Below, piece by piece: positions 27,376-36,024 of a stretch of 64,000 bases of DNA. Positions within the stretch are counted from its first letter, which is position 1, and each line of letters starts with the position of its first letter. Source of the stretch: Fibrobacteria bacterium. GTDB taxonomy: Bacteria; Fibrobacterota; Fibrobacteria; UBA11236. The stretch spans positions 62,001 through 126,000 of the forward strand of contig JANYDA010000049.1 in assembly GCA_025360005.1 (NCBI GenBank). The letters are read 5' to 3'. A program made the translations under genes and the position numbers. The notes beneath the pieces are model-generated. The model was not told the origin of the DNA. It ran no database searches and saw only the letters and a list, made by a program, of their open reading frames with translations.

Positions 27376-28251
27376 ATGGCCCATCCCAAACGCAGCCTGC
27401 CCGGCAACGCGCCCGGCGATTTGTACGTGGATGATACCTGCATCGATTGCGATACCTGCCGTTGGATGGCGCCGGGAACCTTCCATCGCACCGCCGGGCA
27501 ATCGGCCGTGCGCGTCCAACCGGAATCGTCCCAAGATCGCCGCCTGGCCCTGCTGGCATTGACGGCCTGTCCTACCGCCTCCATCGGCACGCGCGCGCGC
27601 GCCCCGGAAATGCCCGCCATCCGATCGGCCTTTCCCGTGCCGGTCGCGGAAGAGGTGTATCATTGCGGTTACCACAGCGCGAAGTCCTACGGGGCCGCCG
27701 GCTACTTCATCCGCCGCGCGGAAGGCAACGTGCTGGTGGATTCCCCCCGCCGCTCGGAAACGCTGGCGGCCCGCCTGCAAAGCCTGGGCGGCGTGCGCTG
27801 GCTGTTCCTGACCCACGGGGACGATGTGGCCGACCATGATTTCTGGCGGGAGCGGTTCGCCTGCGAACGCATTATCCACGCGGGAGATGCGGGGGGTTCC
27901 ACGCTGGCGGCGGAACGGATCCTCGTCGGGGAGCAAACCGTTGAGCTGGCGCCGGATCTGCGCATCATTCCGGTACCCGGCCATACGCAAGGCAGTTGCG
28001 CTCTGCTTTACCGGGATGCCTTTCTGTTCACGGGCGATCATCTGGCCTATTCGCAACGGCGCGCCCATTTGTACGCATTCCGCGACGCTTGCTGGCATTC
28101 CTGGCGCCAGCAGACGGAGTCCATGGAGAAACTGCGGGGTTACCCTTTTGAGTGGGTATTGCCGGGACACGGCCGTAGATTCCATGCGGGTAGGGTGACG
28201 ATGCGGGAACAATTGGAGACGTGCATCGGTTGGATGCGGGGCCCGCGGTGA
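27376..28251 (+). CDS. Ferredoxin / metallo-beta-lactamase fold fusion protein
   Basis: A 291-residue protein with an N-terminal single-cluster ferredoxin-like domain (CIDCDTCRWMAP near 23-34, and a later CP near 65) fused to a metallo-beta-lactamase hydrolase domain. The lactamase part shows a degenerate metal motif THGDDVADHD (the usual form is HxHxDH), then PGHTQGS, FTGDH and LPGHG. Fusions of this type occur in cyanobacteria, plants and assorted environmental bacteria; substrates are unknown. The Fe-S cluster could sense redox state or supply electrons. It is divergent from uvrA with about 145 bases between them. Confidence 0.85.
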   Translation: MAHPKRSLPGNAPGDLYVDDTCIDCDTCRWMAPGTFHRTAGQSAVRVQPESSQDRRLALLALTACPTASIGTRARAPEMPAIRSAFPVPVAEEVYHCGYHSAKSYGAAGYFIRRAEGNVLVDSPRRSETLAARLQSLGGVRWLFLTHGDDVADHDFWRERFACERIIHAGDAGGSTLAAERILVGEQTVELAPDLRIIPVPGHTQGSCALLYRDAFLFTGDHLAYSQRRAHLYAFRDACWHSWRQQTESMEKLRGYPFEWVLPGHGRRFHAGRVTMREQLETCIGWMRGPR

Positions 28252-28282
28252 CGGGGCCTACGGAAAATCCGGTTGCCCGCGC

Positions 28283-28432
28283 CTAGGTCGTTGTCCGGCT
28301 TTGCCAGACGCGGAACAGGAGGACGGCGACGGCGGCGACCAGGAACAGATGCGCCAGGCCGCCCATGGTCATGGATGTCGCCATGGACACCAACCAGAGA
28401 GCCATCAACACAGCGCAAATCGCCCAAAGCAT
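28283..28432 (-). CDS. Small two-helix membrane protein (Lmo0937 family)
   Basis: A 49-residue protein starting at the ATG at 28432, with AAGGGG seven bases upstream. Two membrane helices (LWAICAVLMALWLVSMATS and LAHLFLVAAVAVLLFRVW) and a polar tail match the widespread Lmo0937-type mini membrane proteins, often stress-induced in other bacteria. The A+T-rich stretch upstream (28440-28520) probably holds its promoter. The role is unknown. Confidence 0.8.
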   Translation of the reverse strand: MLWAICAVLMALWLVSMATSMTMGGLAHLFLVAAVAVLLFRVWQSRTTT

Positions 28433-28574
28433 TTCATATCCCCTTGTTGATTGGAGTGTTATAAATATCTTTTTTTTCCTTCCCCAGCACAGGGATTTCT
28501 TTTTTAATTGTAGGCATCCGAGCCATAATCTACGGGCCCTGGGAGGCTTTTGCGGTTGCGGTTGGGTTACATTG

Positions 28575-28602
28575 TTGACATGATCGCGAATTTGAGTATA
28601 CT
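28575..28602 (+). promoter_or_regulatory. Strong sigma-70-like promoter
   Basis: A consensus TTGACA, a 16-base spacer and TATACT at 28597-28602. It is the best housekeeping-type promoter in the window. The start would fall near 28609, almost at an ATG at 28610, and a terminator follows 190 bases later, ahead of the gene at 28819. Confidence 0.75.
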
Positions 28603-28609
28603 TCCTACC

Positions 28610-28741
28610 ATGACCATCCCGGCCCAGCAAACCACCCTATCCAAATCAGCTTGGCGTTCTTGTCGCGTGCCGATGGAATATCAATCCGTGAGCATCGCCA
28701 TGCATACCCGCTATCGGGGAAATAGGAGCGGGTCGCTTTAA
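28610..28741 (+). CDS. Possible leader peptide (doubtful)
   Basis: A 43-codon open frame from an ATG at 28610, directly at the predicted transcription start, to TAA at 28739. It has no ribosome site and would have to be translated leaderless. The end of the frame runs across the two pairing segments at 28706 and 28725, the place where a stalled ribosome could switch the RNA fold. No codon run that would reveal an amino-acid sensor is obvious, although the end is Arg-rich. It may equally be non-coding. Confidence 0.3.
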   Translation: MTIPAQQTTLSKSAWRSCRVPMEYQSVSIAMHTRYRGNRSGSL

Positions 28742-28792
28742 TACACAGGTAGATAACCGTGTAATCAAGAAGCCCGCTCCCCAGAGCGGGCT
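28706..28792 (+). promoter_or_regulatory. Attenuator-like leader with mutually exclusive hairpins
   Basis: Four segments can pair in two ways. ACCCGCT (28706-28712) pairs with AGCGGGT (28727-28733); AGCCCGCTC (28771-28779) pairs with GAGCGGGCT (28784-28792) to make the terminator. Alternatively GGAGCGGG (28725-28732) pairs with CCCGCTCC (28773-28780), which would destroy the terminator stem. A separate small hairpin (TACAC...GTGTA, 28742-28763) sits between them. This 1:2/3:4 versus 2:3 arrangement is that of classical attenuators. The downstream methyltransferase-like gene starts 19 bases after the T-run. Confidence 0.5.
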
Positions 28793-28799
28793 TTTTTTT
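28771..28799 (+). terminator. Intrinsic terminator ahead of the methyltransferase-like gene
   Basis: A perfect 9-bp stem AGCCCGCTC/GAGCGGGCT with a 4-base loop, followed directly by seven further T residues. This is the cleanest rho-independent terminator in the window. It lies between a strong promoter and the ribosome site of the gene at 28819. Confidence 0.9.
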
Positions 28800-28818
28800 G
28801 TTTTTCGAGGAGGTTGCG

Positions 28819-29610
28819 ATGACAACGTCTGCATTGGGAACGCATAACGCGCGCAGCCCGGAGCTTGCGGATCCGATCGGTTCCGGAGAAGCGGTGATTA
28901 ACCGGTTCGGGGCCGATGGCAAGCCGGATGTTTACGGCGTCGCGGACTTTTTGGCCCAGGCTTTCCTTCCGGAGGATGCCACCATGGCATCCTTCCTGGT
29001 CAATGCCCTGTACCTGTTCGGAGACAATACCCTGATCGCCTACGGTGGCGCGCCGCCCGGGGTAACCGCTGAGTTAACCCGGCTCGGCCACAAGGTGGCA
29101 GGCGCAGGCCTGGCCCGGGAACGCTCTCCCGTCCGGGAGGGCCGCTATGACAGGGCCCTGTTGCTGACGCAAGCCTTGGGACGCGGATCCGACGCGGAAA
29201 TCCTGCGCCGCCTCCGGGCCCTCCGGAGCGCGGTGCGGCCGGGCGGTCTGGTGTGCTTCCATATCTTCGATCGGGACCGGGCCTGGTTCCTGGACGGGGA
29301 GCGCAGCATTTCGGCGCGCGGGCGCAACGTCGTATTCCGCCTCCGCTTCGATCCCGCCAGCGGCCGGATTTCCGCGCAACCTTCCCATAACGGGCGAGAG
29401 GCCGACAATCCGGGGGCCGGGAGTTGCGTGGCTAAGATGACCGTGAAAACCTGGAACCGTTCCGAGCTGGAAGCCTTATTGCGCCCCGTGGGACTGCGGT
29501 TGGAACGCGTGTATGCGGACTGGAGCGGAGCCGGCCCGGACGCGGGCGAATCCGGAAGGCTGATAGTGGTCGCCGCCAAACCGCGGCGCGCCCGCAAGGC
29601 GATTGTATGA
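28819..29610 (+). CDS. Degenerate SAM-methyltransferase-like protein
   Basis: A 263-residue protein starting at the ATG at 28819, which has an excellent ribosome site (GAGGAGG). Its layout is that of a class I methyltransferase: a first strand DNTLIAYGG where the SAM-binding glycine loop should be (the GxGxG motif is not kept), a YDRALLLTQAL strand, LRSAVRPGGLVCFHIF (the post-motif region typical of these folds) and a C-terminal ELEALLRPVGLRLERVYADW. Because the SAM loop is altered, it may be inactive or bind another ligand. Expression looks controlled by the attenuator-like leader before it. Confidence 0.6.
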   Translation: MTTSALGTHNARSPELADPIGSGEAVINRFGADGKPDVYGVADFLAQAFLPEDATMASFLVNALYLFGDNTLIAYGGAPPGVTAELTRLGHKVAGAGLARERSPVREGRYDRALLLTQALGRGSDAEILRRLRALRSAVRPGGLVCFHIFDRDRAWFLDGERSISARGRNVVFRLRFDPASGRISAQPSHNGREADNPGAGSCVAKMTVKTWNRSELEALLRPVGLRLERVYADWSGAGPDAGESGRLIVVAAKPRRARKAIV

Positions 29611-29842
29611 TTGTATAATAAGATACACGGGAGGATTCGCCCCAGGAGGTAGCTTCCCAGTTACAGGGCGCAGCCCCGTGACCGGCACCCCGGCCATATT
29701 TGGAAACTTGAGAGGGATGGGATTTTGGAAGGGGTTATTTCACGCTGGATTCCGGATTTTGCGGCCGCCCCCGAAAAGTTTGCCGGATTTTCATTGTTAG
29801 TTGCATGAGAGGGAACTTTATTGGCATTAAAGGGGAGACACA

Positions 29843-30361
29843 ATGAAACCAATACTTGGACTAATCACACTCGTGGCGATGAAAACGGCATTTTCCTGTC
29901 CCATCAGGACCGTACAAGTTTCCGATAAATTTTTGAACGCATCCAATCAGGGCTGGATCGCATTTGCGGATCGCTACCGACCTTTCGCGGAAGGCCATAA
30001 GTCCTTTTCGGATCGCCACGGCCCTTCGCAGGATCGATCGGGTTGGGAATTGGGGAACAGTCCGGAAATCAAACCTCCGCGAATTCCCGCCTCGGCGAAC
30101 AGCTTCGACCCGGTGCCTTGCGAATTTACCCTGGATGACAAAGAGGGAGGGAAAGTCTGGAGCGCCGATTTCGGGGGCGTGACGGACAATTCCATAACCG
30201 AGGTTGCGGCGACAACTCCGGCACCGGTTCCGGAACCTTCGACGCTTTGCTATGGCGTGTTGGGCCTGCTCTTGATGCTGGTCGGCGTGCGCGCCAAGTC
30301 TTCCCGGAGCGACGGGAAAATCACGGACCGGAGCTTGGCGCCAAACGGCCCGCTAACCTGA
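29843..30361 (+). CDS. PEP-CTERM sorting domain protein
   Basis: A 172-residue exported protein with a weak N-terminal signal (MKPILGLITLVAMKTAFS). Near 138 it has a C-terminal PEP-CTERM signal: VPEPSTL, a hydrophobic stretch (YGVLGLLLMLVGV) and a basic RAKSSRS. Such proteins are cut and anchored by an exosortase during extracellular matrix production. Unusually, about 15 residues follow the basic cluster. The mid part has no recognised domain. AAAGGGGAGA gives a good ribosome site. The end overlaps the convergent tolC-like gene by 41 bases. No exosortase gene is in view. Confidence 0.7.
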   Translation: MKPILGLITLVAMKTAFSCPIRTVQVSDKFLNASNQGWIAFADRYRPFAEGHKSFSDRHGPSQDRSGWELGNSPEIKPPRIPASANSFDPVPCEFTLDDKEGGKVWSADFGGVTDNSITEVAATTPAPVPEPSTLCYGVLGLLLMLVGVRAKSSRSDGKITDRSLAPNGPLT

Positions 30362-31721
30362 GCAACTCAGTCTCCGCGCGTTTGCTTTCAAACCGCGCGG
30401 AAACCAGCCGGGTTTCCGCGGATACGAAATTCTCCTGAGCCGCCCTCAGTTCCAGGGAGGCAATAGTGCCCAAACGCAACCGTTCCATGGCGATGCCCAC
30501 ATTCTCCCGGGCCAAGGCCATGTTCGCGGTTTCCAAGGATAACTCCTCCATATTGGCGACATAAGCGGCATGCGCCTCGGAAAGGGACGCGCCGACCGCA
30601 TCCCTGGTTTCGTCCAATTGCAATCCGGCCTTGGCCACGGCGCGCCGGGCGTTGCGGTAGTCCGCCGGCAAGGTAAACCCATCGAACAGGTTCATCTTCA
30701 CGTTAACTCCGTAGGCCCATCCTAAAGCCTCATTGGAAGTGACCGCTCCCACCTGCGCTTCCGCCAGGGAATAGTTATAGCCGAGCGATAAGCCTACCTG
30801 AGGCAGCAGATGGCCCACGTATTCCCGCAATCCGGCCGAAGCCGCGCGCTGCGTCCATATCGCTTGCCTTATATCCGGCGATCGCTCCATCGCGGCGGCG
30901 CGCAAGTCCTGGTAGGCCTGGGGCGGATCCAAGCGGATGGAATCCTCGACTTCGTAAGCGACGGAATCCTCGCGCGCCAGCAGGCGGTTGAGATTGCGCT
31001 TGCCGGTACCCACCGCCACGGCCTGCTTAAGACGCGCGGACAAATCCTGGTTCAAATCGAGCTGGGCCTGGAGCATCTCCAGCTTGGACACGCCCCCGAA
31101 GCCGTATTTGCCCTTGGTGATCTTGACGCGTTCCTGCGACAGGGCCACGGCCGAGTCCAAAGCGGCCAACAAGGTGCGTTGCCTCACCACGTCCACATAG
31201 GCCAAGGTGACCAGCGAAGCCAGGTTCTGACGCATCTGTTCTTTGCGTTCGCCCGCGAGCGCGGCCGTGGAAGCCAGCCGATCATGGGCGGCCAGCGCGG
31301 CGAGCCCGTCGAATAGGGTCCAGGTGCCGTTGAGGCCCGCCAGCTTGGTGGTGCTCTCGGCGTTCCTGATGTATTGCTCCGGAGTGCCCACGCGCGTTAC
31401 GCGCGCTTCATTGACGCCTTTCCCATAAGAGGCCGTGGCGTCCAGTTTGGGCAATAACCCCGCTTCCCCCCAAGACACCGACTCTTTGGCCGAACGCGCC
31501 TCGAGTACGGAGATGCGATAAGCGCGGTTGGAATCCAGGGAAAGGGAGAGGGCTTGGGGGAGGGTCAGAAGGGGTTCAGCGGAAAGCGGCCTTTGCAAAT
31601 TGAAAATTGAAAACTGCAAAATGAAAATCGGGAGATAAGAAACGGCCCCCAACCATCGGAGGGGGCGCGAAGATCCACTTTCCAAAATCTTCTCTTCCTG
31701 CAACCTCTCTCCGCCTTTCAT
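30321..31721 (-). CDS. TolC-family outer-membrane efflux protein
   Basis: The outer-membrane channel of a tripartite pump, 466 residues with the two-fold repeated OEP architecture. The first repeat begins LTLPQALSLSLDSNRAYRISVLEARSAKESV, the second follows DPPQAYQDLRAAAMERSPDIRQA. A signal segment lies within the first 48 residues (PIFILQFSIFNLQRPLSAEP). The ATG overlaps the RND stop by 4 bases (ATGA), so the three pump genes adaptor-RND-TolC form one coupled operon. The substrate is not predictable. Confidence 0.92.
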   Translation of the reverse strand: MKGGERLQEEKILESGSSRPLRWLGAVSYLPIFILQFSIFNLQRPLSAEPLLTLPQALSLSLDSNRAYRISVLEARSAKESVSWGEAGLLPKLDATASYGKGVNEARVTRVGTPEQYIRNAESTTKLAGLNGTWTLFDGLAALAAHDRLASTAALAGERKEQMRQNLASLVTLAYVDVVRQRTLLAALDSAVALSQERVKITKGKYGFGGVSKLEMLQAQLDLNQDLSARLKQAVAVGTGKRNLNRLLAREDSVAYEVEDSIRLDPPQAYQDLRAAAMERSPDIRQAIWTQRAASAGLREYVGHLLPQVGLSLGYNYSLAEAQVGAVTSNEALGWAYGVNVKMNLFDGFTLPADYRNARRAVAKAGLQLDETRDAVGASLSEAHAAYVANMEELSLETANMALARENVGIAMERLRLGTIASLELRAAQENFVSAETRLVSARFESKRAETELLRLAGRLAPSSGP

Positions 31722-34700
31722 ACCTCGCTCCGGTGCGCTACCGCGTGCTTCTCATCCTCACCCTCACCCCCATCCATGGGCGCCAGCTTTCCCCGCTTGG
31801 CCAGATAGCTGTACATGGCCGGCACCACATACAGGGTCAGCACCAGCGAGAACAGCAATCCGCCCACCACCGCTATGCCCATGGGCATGCGGCTCTTGGA
31901 GCCCGCGCCCAAGGCCAGCGCAATGGGCAAGGTCCCCAGCACCGTGGCCAGGCTGGTCATGACGATGGGGCGGAAGCGCGATGCGGCGGCGTCCTGGACC
32001 GCGTCCACCAGCTCCAGCCCATGATGGCGGCGTTGGTTGGCGAACTCGACGATGAGGATGCCGTTCTTGGTCACCAGGCCTATCAGCATGATGATGCCGA
32101 TTTCACTGAAGATGTTCAGCGTCTGGTTGAAATACCAAAGAGCCAGCATTGCGCCGCACAAAGCCAGCGGCACCGTGAACATCACGATCAACGGATCGCG
32201 ATAGCTTTCGAATTGGGCCGCCAGCACCAGGTATACCAGCACCAGGGCCAGGATGGCGGCGAACATCAGGCCCCCGGAAGCTTCCGCCTGATCGCGCGCG
32301 GGGCCCGCCAAGGCGGTCACAAAGCTTTGATCCAATACCTTCTTTGCCACGGCCCGCATGGCGGTAATGCCGTCGCCCAAGGTCATGCCCGGCGCCAGTC
32401 CGGCGGAAACGGTGGCGCACTCGTAGCGGTTGTAGCGGAACAGTTGGGGCGGATTGATCTGCTCTTTATAGGTGACCAGATTGTCCAGGCTCACGGATTC
32501 GCCTTTGCCGTTCTTCACCTGGATGTTCTTCAAGTCCGCCGGCTCCATGCGGAACTGCCTGTCCACCTGCCCGATCACCTGGTACTGGCGGCCGTCCTTG
32601 ATGAAATAATCGAAGCGGAGGCCGCTGAACGCCAGCTGCAGGGCCGTGGCCACGTCCCGCACGGACACCCCCAGGCTGCGCATACGCTCCCGATCGATGT
32701 CCACCCTGATCTCAGGCTTGTTCAGCTTGAGGTTTTCGTCCACCACGGAGAAGGTGGGATTGGCGCGCGCCTCCTCCACGAATTTGGGCAGCACCTCCCT
32801 GAGCTTCTCGAAGCTGGGCGCCTGGATGATCATCTGCACGGGCAGGCCGTTGCGCGCGCCCACCTGGATGGTCTGATCGAAAGCGGAATTTACGCGCGCG
32901 CCCGTCAGGCTCTTGACCTTGGCCATGGCCGCATTCATGATCTCCATCTGGGATCGCTTGCGCTTCTCCGGATCCGTCAGGTACATGCGGATAAAGCCGG
33001 TATTCACCGCGGTCCCGGAGAAGCTGGGAGCCGTCACCGAGAGCATGACATCGGATTCCGGAACGGCGTCCTTGACCGTTTTGATCATCTTGTTCATGTA
33101 GTTTTCCATGAACTCGTAAGTGGCCCCTTCCTGGGCGGTGGCGTTCACCATGAACATGCCGCGGTCCTCCACGGGCGCCAGTTCCTGCTTGACGTTGAAG
33201 AAGAACCAGACGCCGGCCGATATGGAGGCCGCGACGATGATCAGCGCCACCCAGCGGAAGCGCAGGAAGGATACCAGGCTGGAGCGGTAGCCGTCCTGCA
33301 AGCGCCGGAAGAAGGGTTCCGTCCACTCGTAGAAGCGGCCGTGCCGTTGGCGCGCCTTGACGATGCGCGTCGTCATCATCGGGGTCAGGGAAAGCGAAAC
33401 GAAAGCGGATATGAACACCGAACCGGCCACCACCACGCCGAACTCGCGGAACAGCCGGCCCGTGAAACCCTGCAGGAAGATGATGGGCAAAAAGACCACG
33501 CCCAAAACCAGGGTGGTGGAGACCACCGCGAAGAAGATCTCCGCGGCCCCCTTGCGGCCCGCCTCCAAAGGCTCCATCCCCTTTTCGATCTTGGCGTAGA
33601 TGTTCTCCAGAACCACGATGGCGTCGTCCACCACCAGGCCGATGGCCAGCACGATGCCCAGCAAGGTCAGTACATTGATGGTGAATCCCGCCAGGTACAT
33701 CACGAAGAAAGTGCCGATCAGGGACACCGGGATCGCAATTACGGGGATGATCGTGGTGCGCCAATCGCGCAGGAACAGGAAGATGATGAGCAGCACCAGC
33801 ACGAAAGCGATGAAAACCGTCTCCTCCACTTCCAGGATGGACTTCCGGATGAACAGCGTGCTGTCGAAGCCCAGCTTGACGACCACATCGTTGGGGACGT
33901 ATTCCTTGACGTGTGCGAAGCGCTTGTGGAATTCCTTGGCGATAGCCAGATTGTTGGCCCCCGGCTGGGCCGTCAGGGCCAGGCCGATCATGGGGACGCC
34001 GTTGTTCTTGAGGATGGTCCGTTCGTTCTCCGCGCCCAGCACGGCGCGGCCCACGTCGCGGAAACGCACCACTTTCGCGCCGTCCGCGCGGATGATCAGG
34101 TTGTTGAAATCCTCTTCCGTCTCCAACAGGCCCATGGTCCGCAAGTCCAGCTCCGTCTCCGTGCCCTCGATGCGGCCGGAGGGCAACTCCACGTTCTCCG
34201 CGTTCAGGGCGTTGCGCACGTCCAACACCGTCAGGGAATAGGCCGCCAGCTTCTTGGGATCGATCCACAGGCGCATGGCGTATTTCTTCTCGCCCCAGAT
34301 GCGCACCTCAGCCACGCCCGGGATGGTCTGGAAACGTTCCTTGAGCTGGGTCCCGATGGCGGTCACCTCCAGGATGTTCCGCGTATCGCTCTGCACCGTG
34401 GCCATGATGATGGGAAAGGCGTTGGCGTCCGCCTTGGCCACCGTGGGGGGATCCGCATCCACGGGCAGGCTCTTGATTACGCGGGAAACGCGATCGCGCA
34501 CGTCGTTGGCGGCCACGTCCAGGTCCACGCCCAGATCGAACTCCACCGTGATGCTGCTCTGCTGCTCGCGGCTGACCGAATTGATGGAACGGATGCCGGC
34601 GATGCCGTTGATGGACTCTTCGATGATCTCCGTCACCTGGGCCTCGATGATGTCGGCGCTGGCGCCGCGATAGGAGGTGGAAACGGTGATGGTGGGCGGA

Positions 34701-34822
34701 TCGACCGCCGGGAATTCGCGCACGCCCAGATAGAAATAGCCTATCATGCCGAACACGATGATGAGAATGGAGACTACCGTCGCCAGGACGGGGCGCTTGA
34801 TGCTGATGGAGGAAAGACTCAT
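31718..34822 (-). CDS. RND-family efflux transporter (AcrB/HAE1 type)
   Basis: The inner-membrane proton/drug antiporter of the tripartite pump. I start it at the ATG at 34822 (MSLSSISIKRPVLATVV, the usual RND opening), which has GAGGGCG upstream; a TTG at 34837 overlapping the adaptor stop is possible. The protein is about 1034 residues, normal for the family. It has twelve predicted helices, two large periplasmic loops and the proton-relay aspartates in GLVVDDAIVVLENI (TM4). Overlapping translation with the adaptor and TolC genes makes a single unit. Drug, metal-organic or lipid export are all possible; motifs for CusA-type metal transport are absent. Confidence 0.95.
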   Translation of the reverse strand: MSLSSISIKRPVLATVVSILIIVFGMIGYFYLGVREFPAVDPPTITVSTSYRGASADIIEAQVTEIIEESINGIAGIRSINSVSREQQSSITVEFDLGVDLDVAANDVRDRVSRVIKSLPVDADPPTVAKADANAFPIIMATVQSDTRNILEVTAIGTQLKERFQTIPGVAEVRIWGEKKYAMRLWIDPKKLAAYSLTVLDVRNALNAENVELPSGRIEGTETELDLRTMGLLETEEDFNNLIIRADGAKVVRFRDVGRAVLGAENERTILKNNGVPMIGLALTAQPGANNLAIAKEFHKRFAHVKEYVPNDVVVKLGFDSTLFIRKSILEVEETVFIAFVLVLLIIFLFLRDWRTTIIPVIAIPVSLIGTFFVMYLAGFTINVLTLLGIVLAIGLVVDDAIVVLENIYAKIEKGMEPLEAGRKGAAEIFFAVVSTTLVLGVVFLPIIFLQGFTGRLFREFGVVVAGSVFISAFVSLSLTPMMTTRIVKARQRHGRFYEWTEPFFRRLQDGYRSSLVSFLRFRWVALIIVAASISAGVWFFFNVKQELAPVEDRGMFMVNATAQEGATYEFMENYMNKMIKTVKDAVPESDVMLSVTAPSFSGTAVNTGFIRMYLTDPEKRKRSQMEIMNAAMAKVKSLTGARVNSAFDQTIQVGARNGLPVQMIIQAPSFEKLREVLPKFVEEARANPTFSVVDENLKLNKPEIRVDIDRERMRSLGVSVRDVATALQLAFSGLRFDYFIKDGRQYQVIGQVDRQFRMEPADLKNIQVKNGKGESVSLDNLVTYKEQINPPQLFRYNRYECATVSAGLAPGMTLGDGITAMRAVAKKVLDQSFVTALAGPARDQAEASGGLMFAAILALVLVYLVLAAQFESYRDPLIVMFTVPLALCGAMLALWYFNQTLNIFSEIGIIMLIGLVTKNGILIVEFANQRRHHGLELVDAVQDAAASRFRPIVMTSLATVLGTLPIALALGAGSKSRMPMGIAVVGGLLFSLVLTLYVVPAMYSYLAKRGKLAPMDGGEGEDEKHAVAHRSEV

Positions 34823-34833
34823 TTCGGGCGCCC

Positions 34834-36024
34834 TCAATCGATTTGGGAAAGGGTGACCGCGGATCCGGGGCGGAGTTGCACCACGCCGGAAGTGATGACG
34901 GTATCACCGGCGGCCAGGCCCGCGGTGATTTGCACGGTGGAGTCCGTGCGCAAACCGGCCGCCACCGGCCGGGGCGTGGCCTTGCCCGCCTTGAAAAGGT
35001 AAACCTTGGTGCCGGCCGCATCGGCGGAAAGCGCCTGGGCCGGGACCAGCAAGGCCGCAGGCACCGTCTCGAAAGGCACTTCGATGGTGGCGAAGGCGCC
35101 CGGCAGGATCTTCCCGTTGGGATTGGGGCACATGGCGCGCAGGCGCAGGGTGCGGCTTTCCGCATCGATGCGCGGATCCACCGCGTAGATTTTGCCCTGG
35201 TGGCGCGTGTCCGATCCCTGGACGGTGAAGTTGATGGCCTGGCCCGGCTTCACGTAGCCGGCGTATTTGCCCGGGACCGTGAAGTCCACCTTCACCGGAT
35301 CGATTTCCTGCAGGGTCGTGATTAAGGTGGCGGGATTCACGATGGCGCCCTCGCTGATCTGCTTCAACCCGACCACGCCGCCGAAAGGGGCGCGCAATTC
35401 CGTCTTGTCCAATTGGGCGCGCAAGAGCTGCGATTCCGCTTTGGCCAGGTTCAGTTCGTTGAGGGACTGATCATAATCCTTCTGCGCCACCGCTTCTATC
35501 TTCAGCTGCATGCGCATGCGGTATTCGTTGTCTTCCGCCAGCTTGCGGCGGGACTGCGCTTGCAGGCTGGTGGCCTGCAGTTCCGCGTCTTCGATCTTAA
35601 CCAGCAGATCGCCCTTCTTAACCCGCGATCCTTCCTGGAACAGGATGCGCTTGACCTTGCCCTGGATCTCGCTGCGGACTTCCACCTCCTCGTTGGCCAG
35701 CACGTTCCCGGAACTGGTCACGCTATTGTCCAGGCGCTGCGCCTGGAGTACCCTGGCGGTTACCGGTACCGGCGCGCCCGCGGGCCCCGGGGCTGCGCCG
35801 GCTTTGGCTGGCGAGGTTCCTCCGCCGGTTGCGGTTGCGGTCGCGCTCCCGGCCGCCGGGGCGCCGCCCGAAGGATCCGCCACGGCGGGCTTGGCCGCCG
35901 GCGCGCCGGCCGAGGCCGGAGAACCCGCCGCAACGTCCGCCTTTTTGGGTTTGAAATAAATCAGCAGTCCCACGAAAAGGAGCGCGACGATGACCAGGAA
36001 ATTTCGGCCGGAGGATTTGGACAA
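34834..36024 (-). CDS. RND pump periplasmic adaptor (HlyD/AcrA family)
   Basis: A 396-residue membrane fusion protein. It begins with a TTG at 36022-36024, six bases after a strong AAGGAG, and has one N-terminal membrane helix (NFLVIVALLFVGLLIYF). An 80-residue Ala/Pro/Gly linker follows (about 30-85), then a lipoyl/hairpin core (SGNVLANEEVEVRSEIQGKVKRI, RVKKGDLLVKIE), the coiled-coil hairpin and beta-barrel domains (LRAPFGGVVG). The long low-complexity linker is unusual compared with AcrA. It is the first gene of the adaptor-RND-TolC operon; no dedicated regulator is adjacent. Confidence 0.93.
   Translation of the reverse strand: MSKSSGRNFLVIVALLFVGLLIYFKPKKADVAAGSPASAGAPAAKPAVADPSGGAPAAGSATATATGGGTSPAKAGAAPGPAGAPVPVTARVLQAQRLDNSVTSSGNVLANEEVEVRSEIQGKVKRILFQEGSRVKKGDLLVKIEDAELQATSLQAQSRRKLAEDNEYRMRMQLKIEAVAQKDYDQSLNELNLAKAESQLLRAQLDKTELRAPFGGVVGLKQISEGAIVNPATLITTLQEIDPVKVDFTVPGKYAGYVKPGQAINFTVQGSDTRHQGKIYAVDPRIDAESRTLRLRAMCPNPNGKILPGAFATIEVPFETVPAALLVPAQALSADAAGTKVYLFKAGKATPRPVAAGLRTDSTVQITAGLAAGDTVITSGVVQLRPGSAVTLSQID

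Noticed and set aside
31733-35002. A 1089-codon open frame on the plus strand
   Set aside because: It lies antisense to the RND transporter and adaptor, which have unmistakable family motifs. Its His/Gln-rich text is the mirror of G+C-rich codons.
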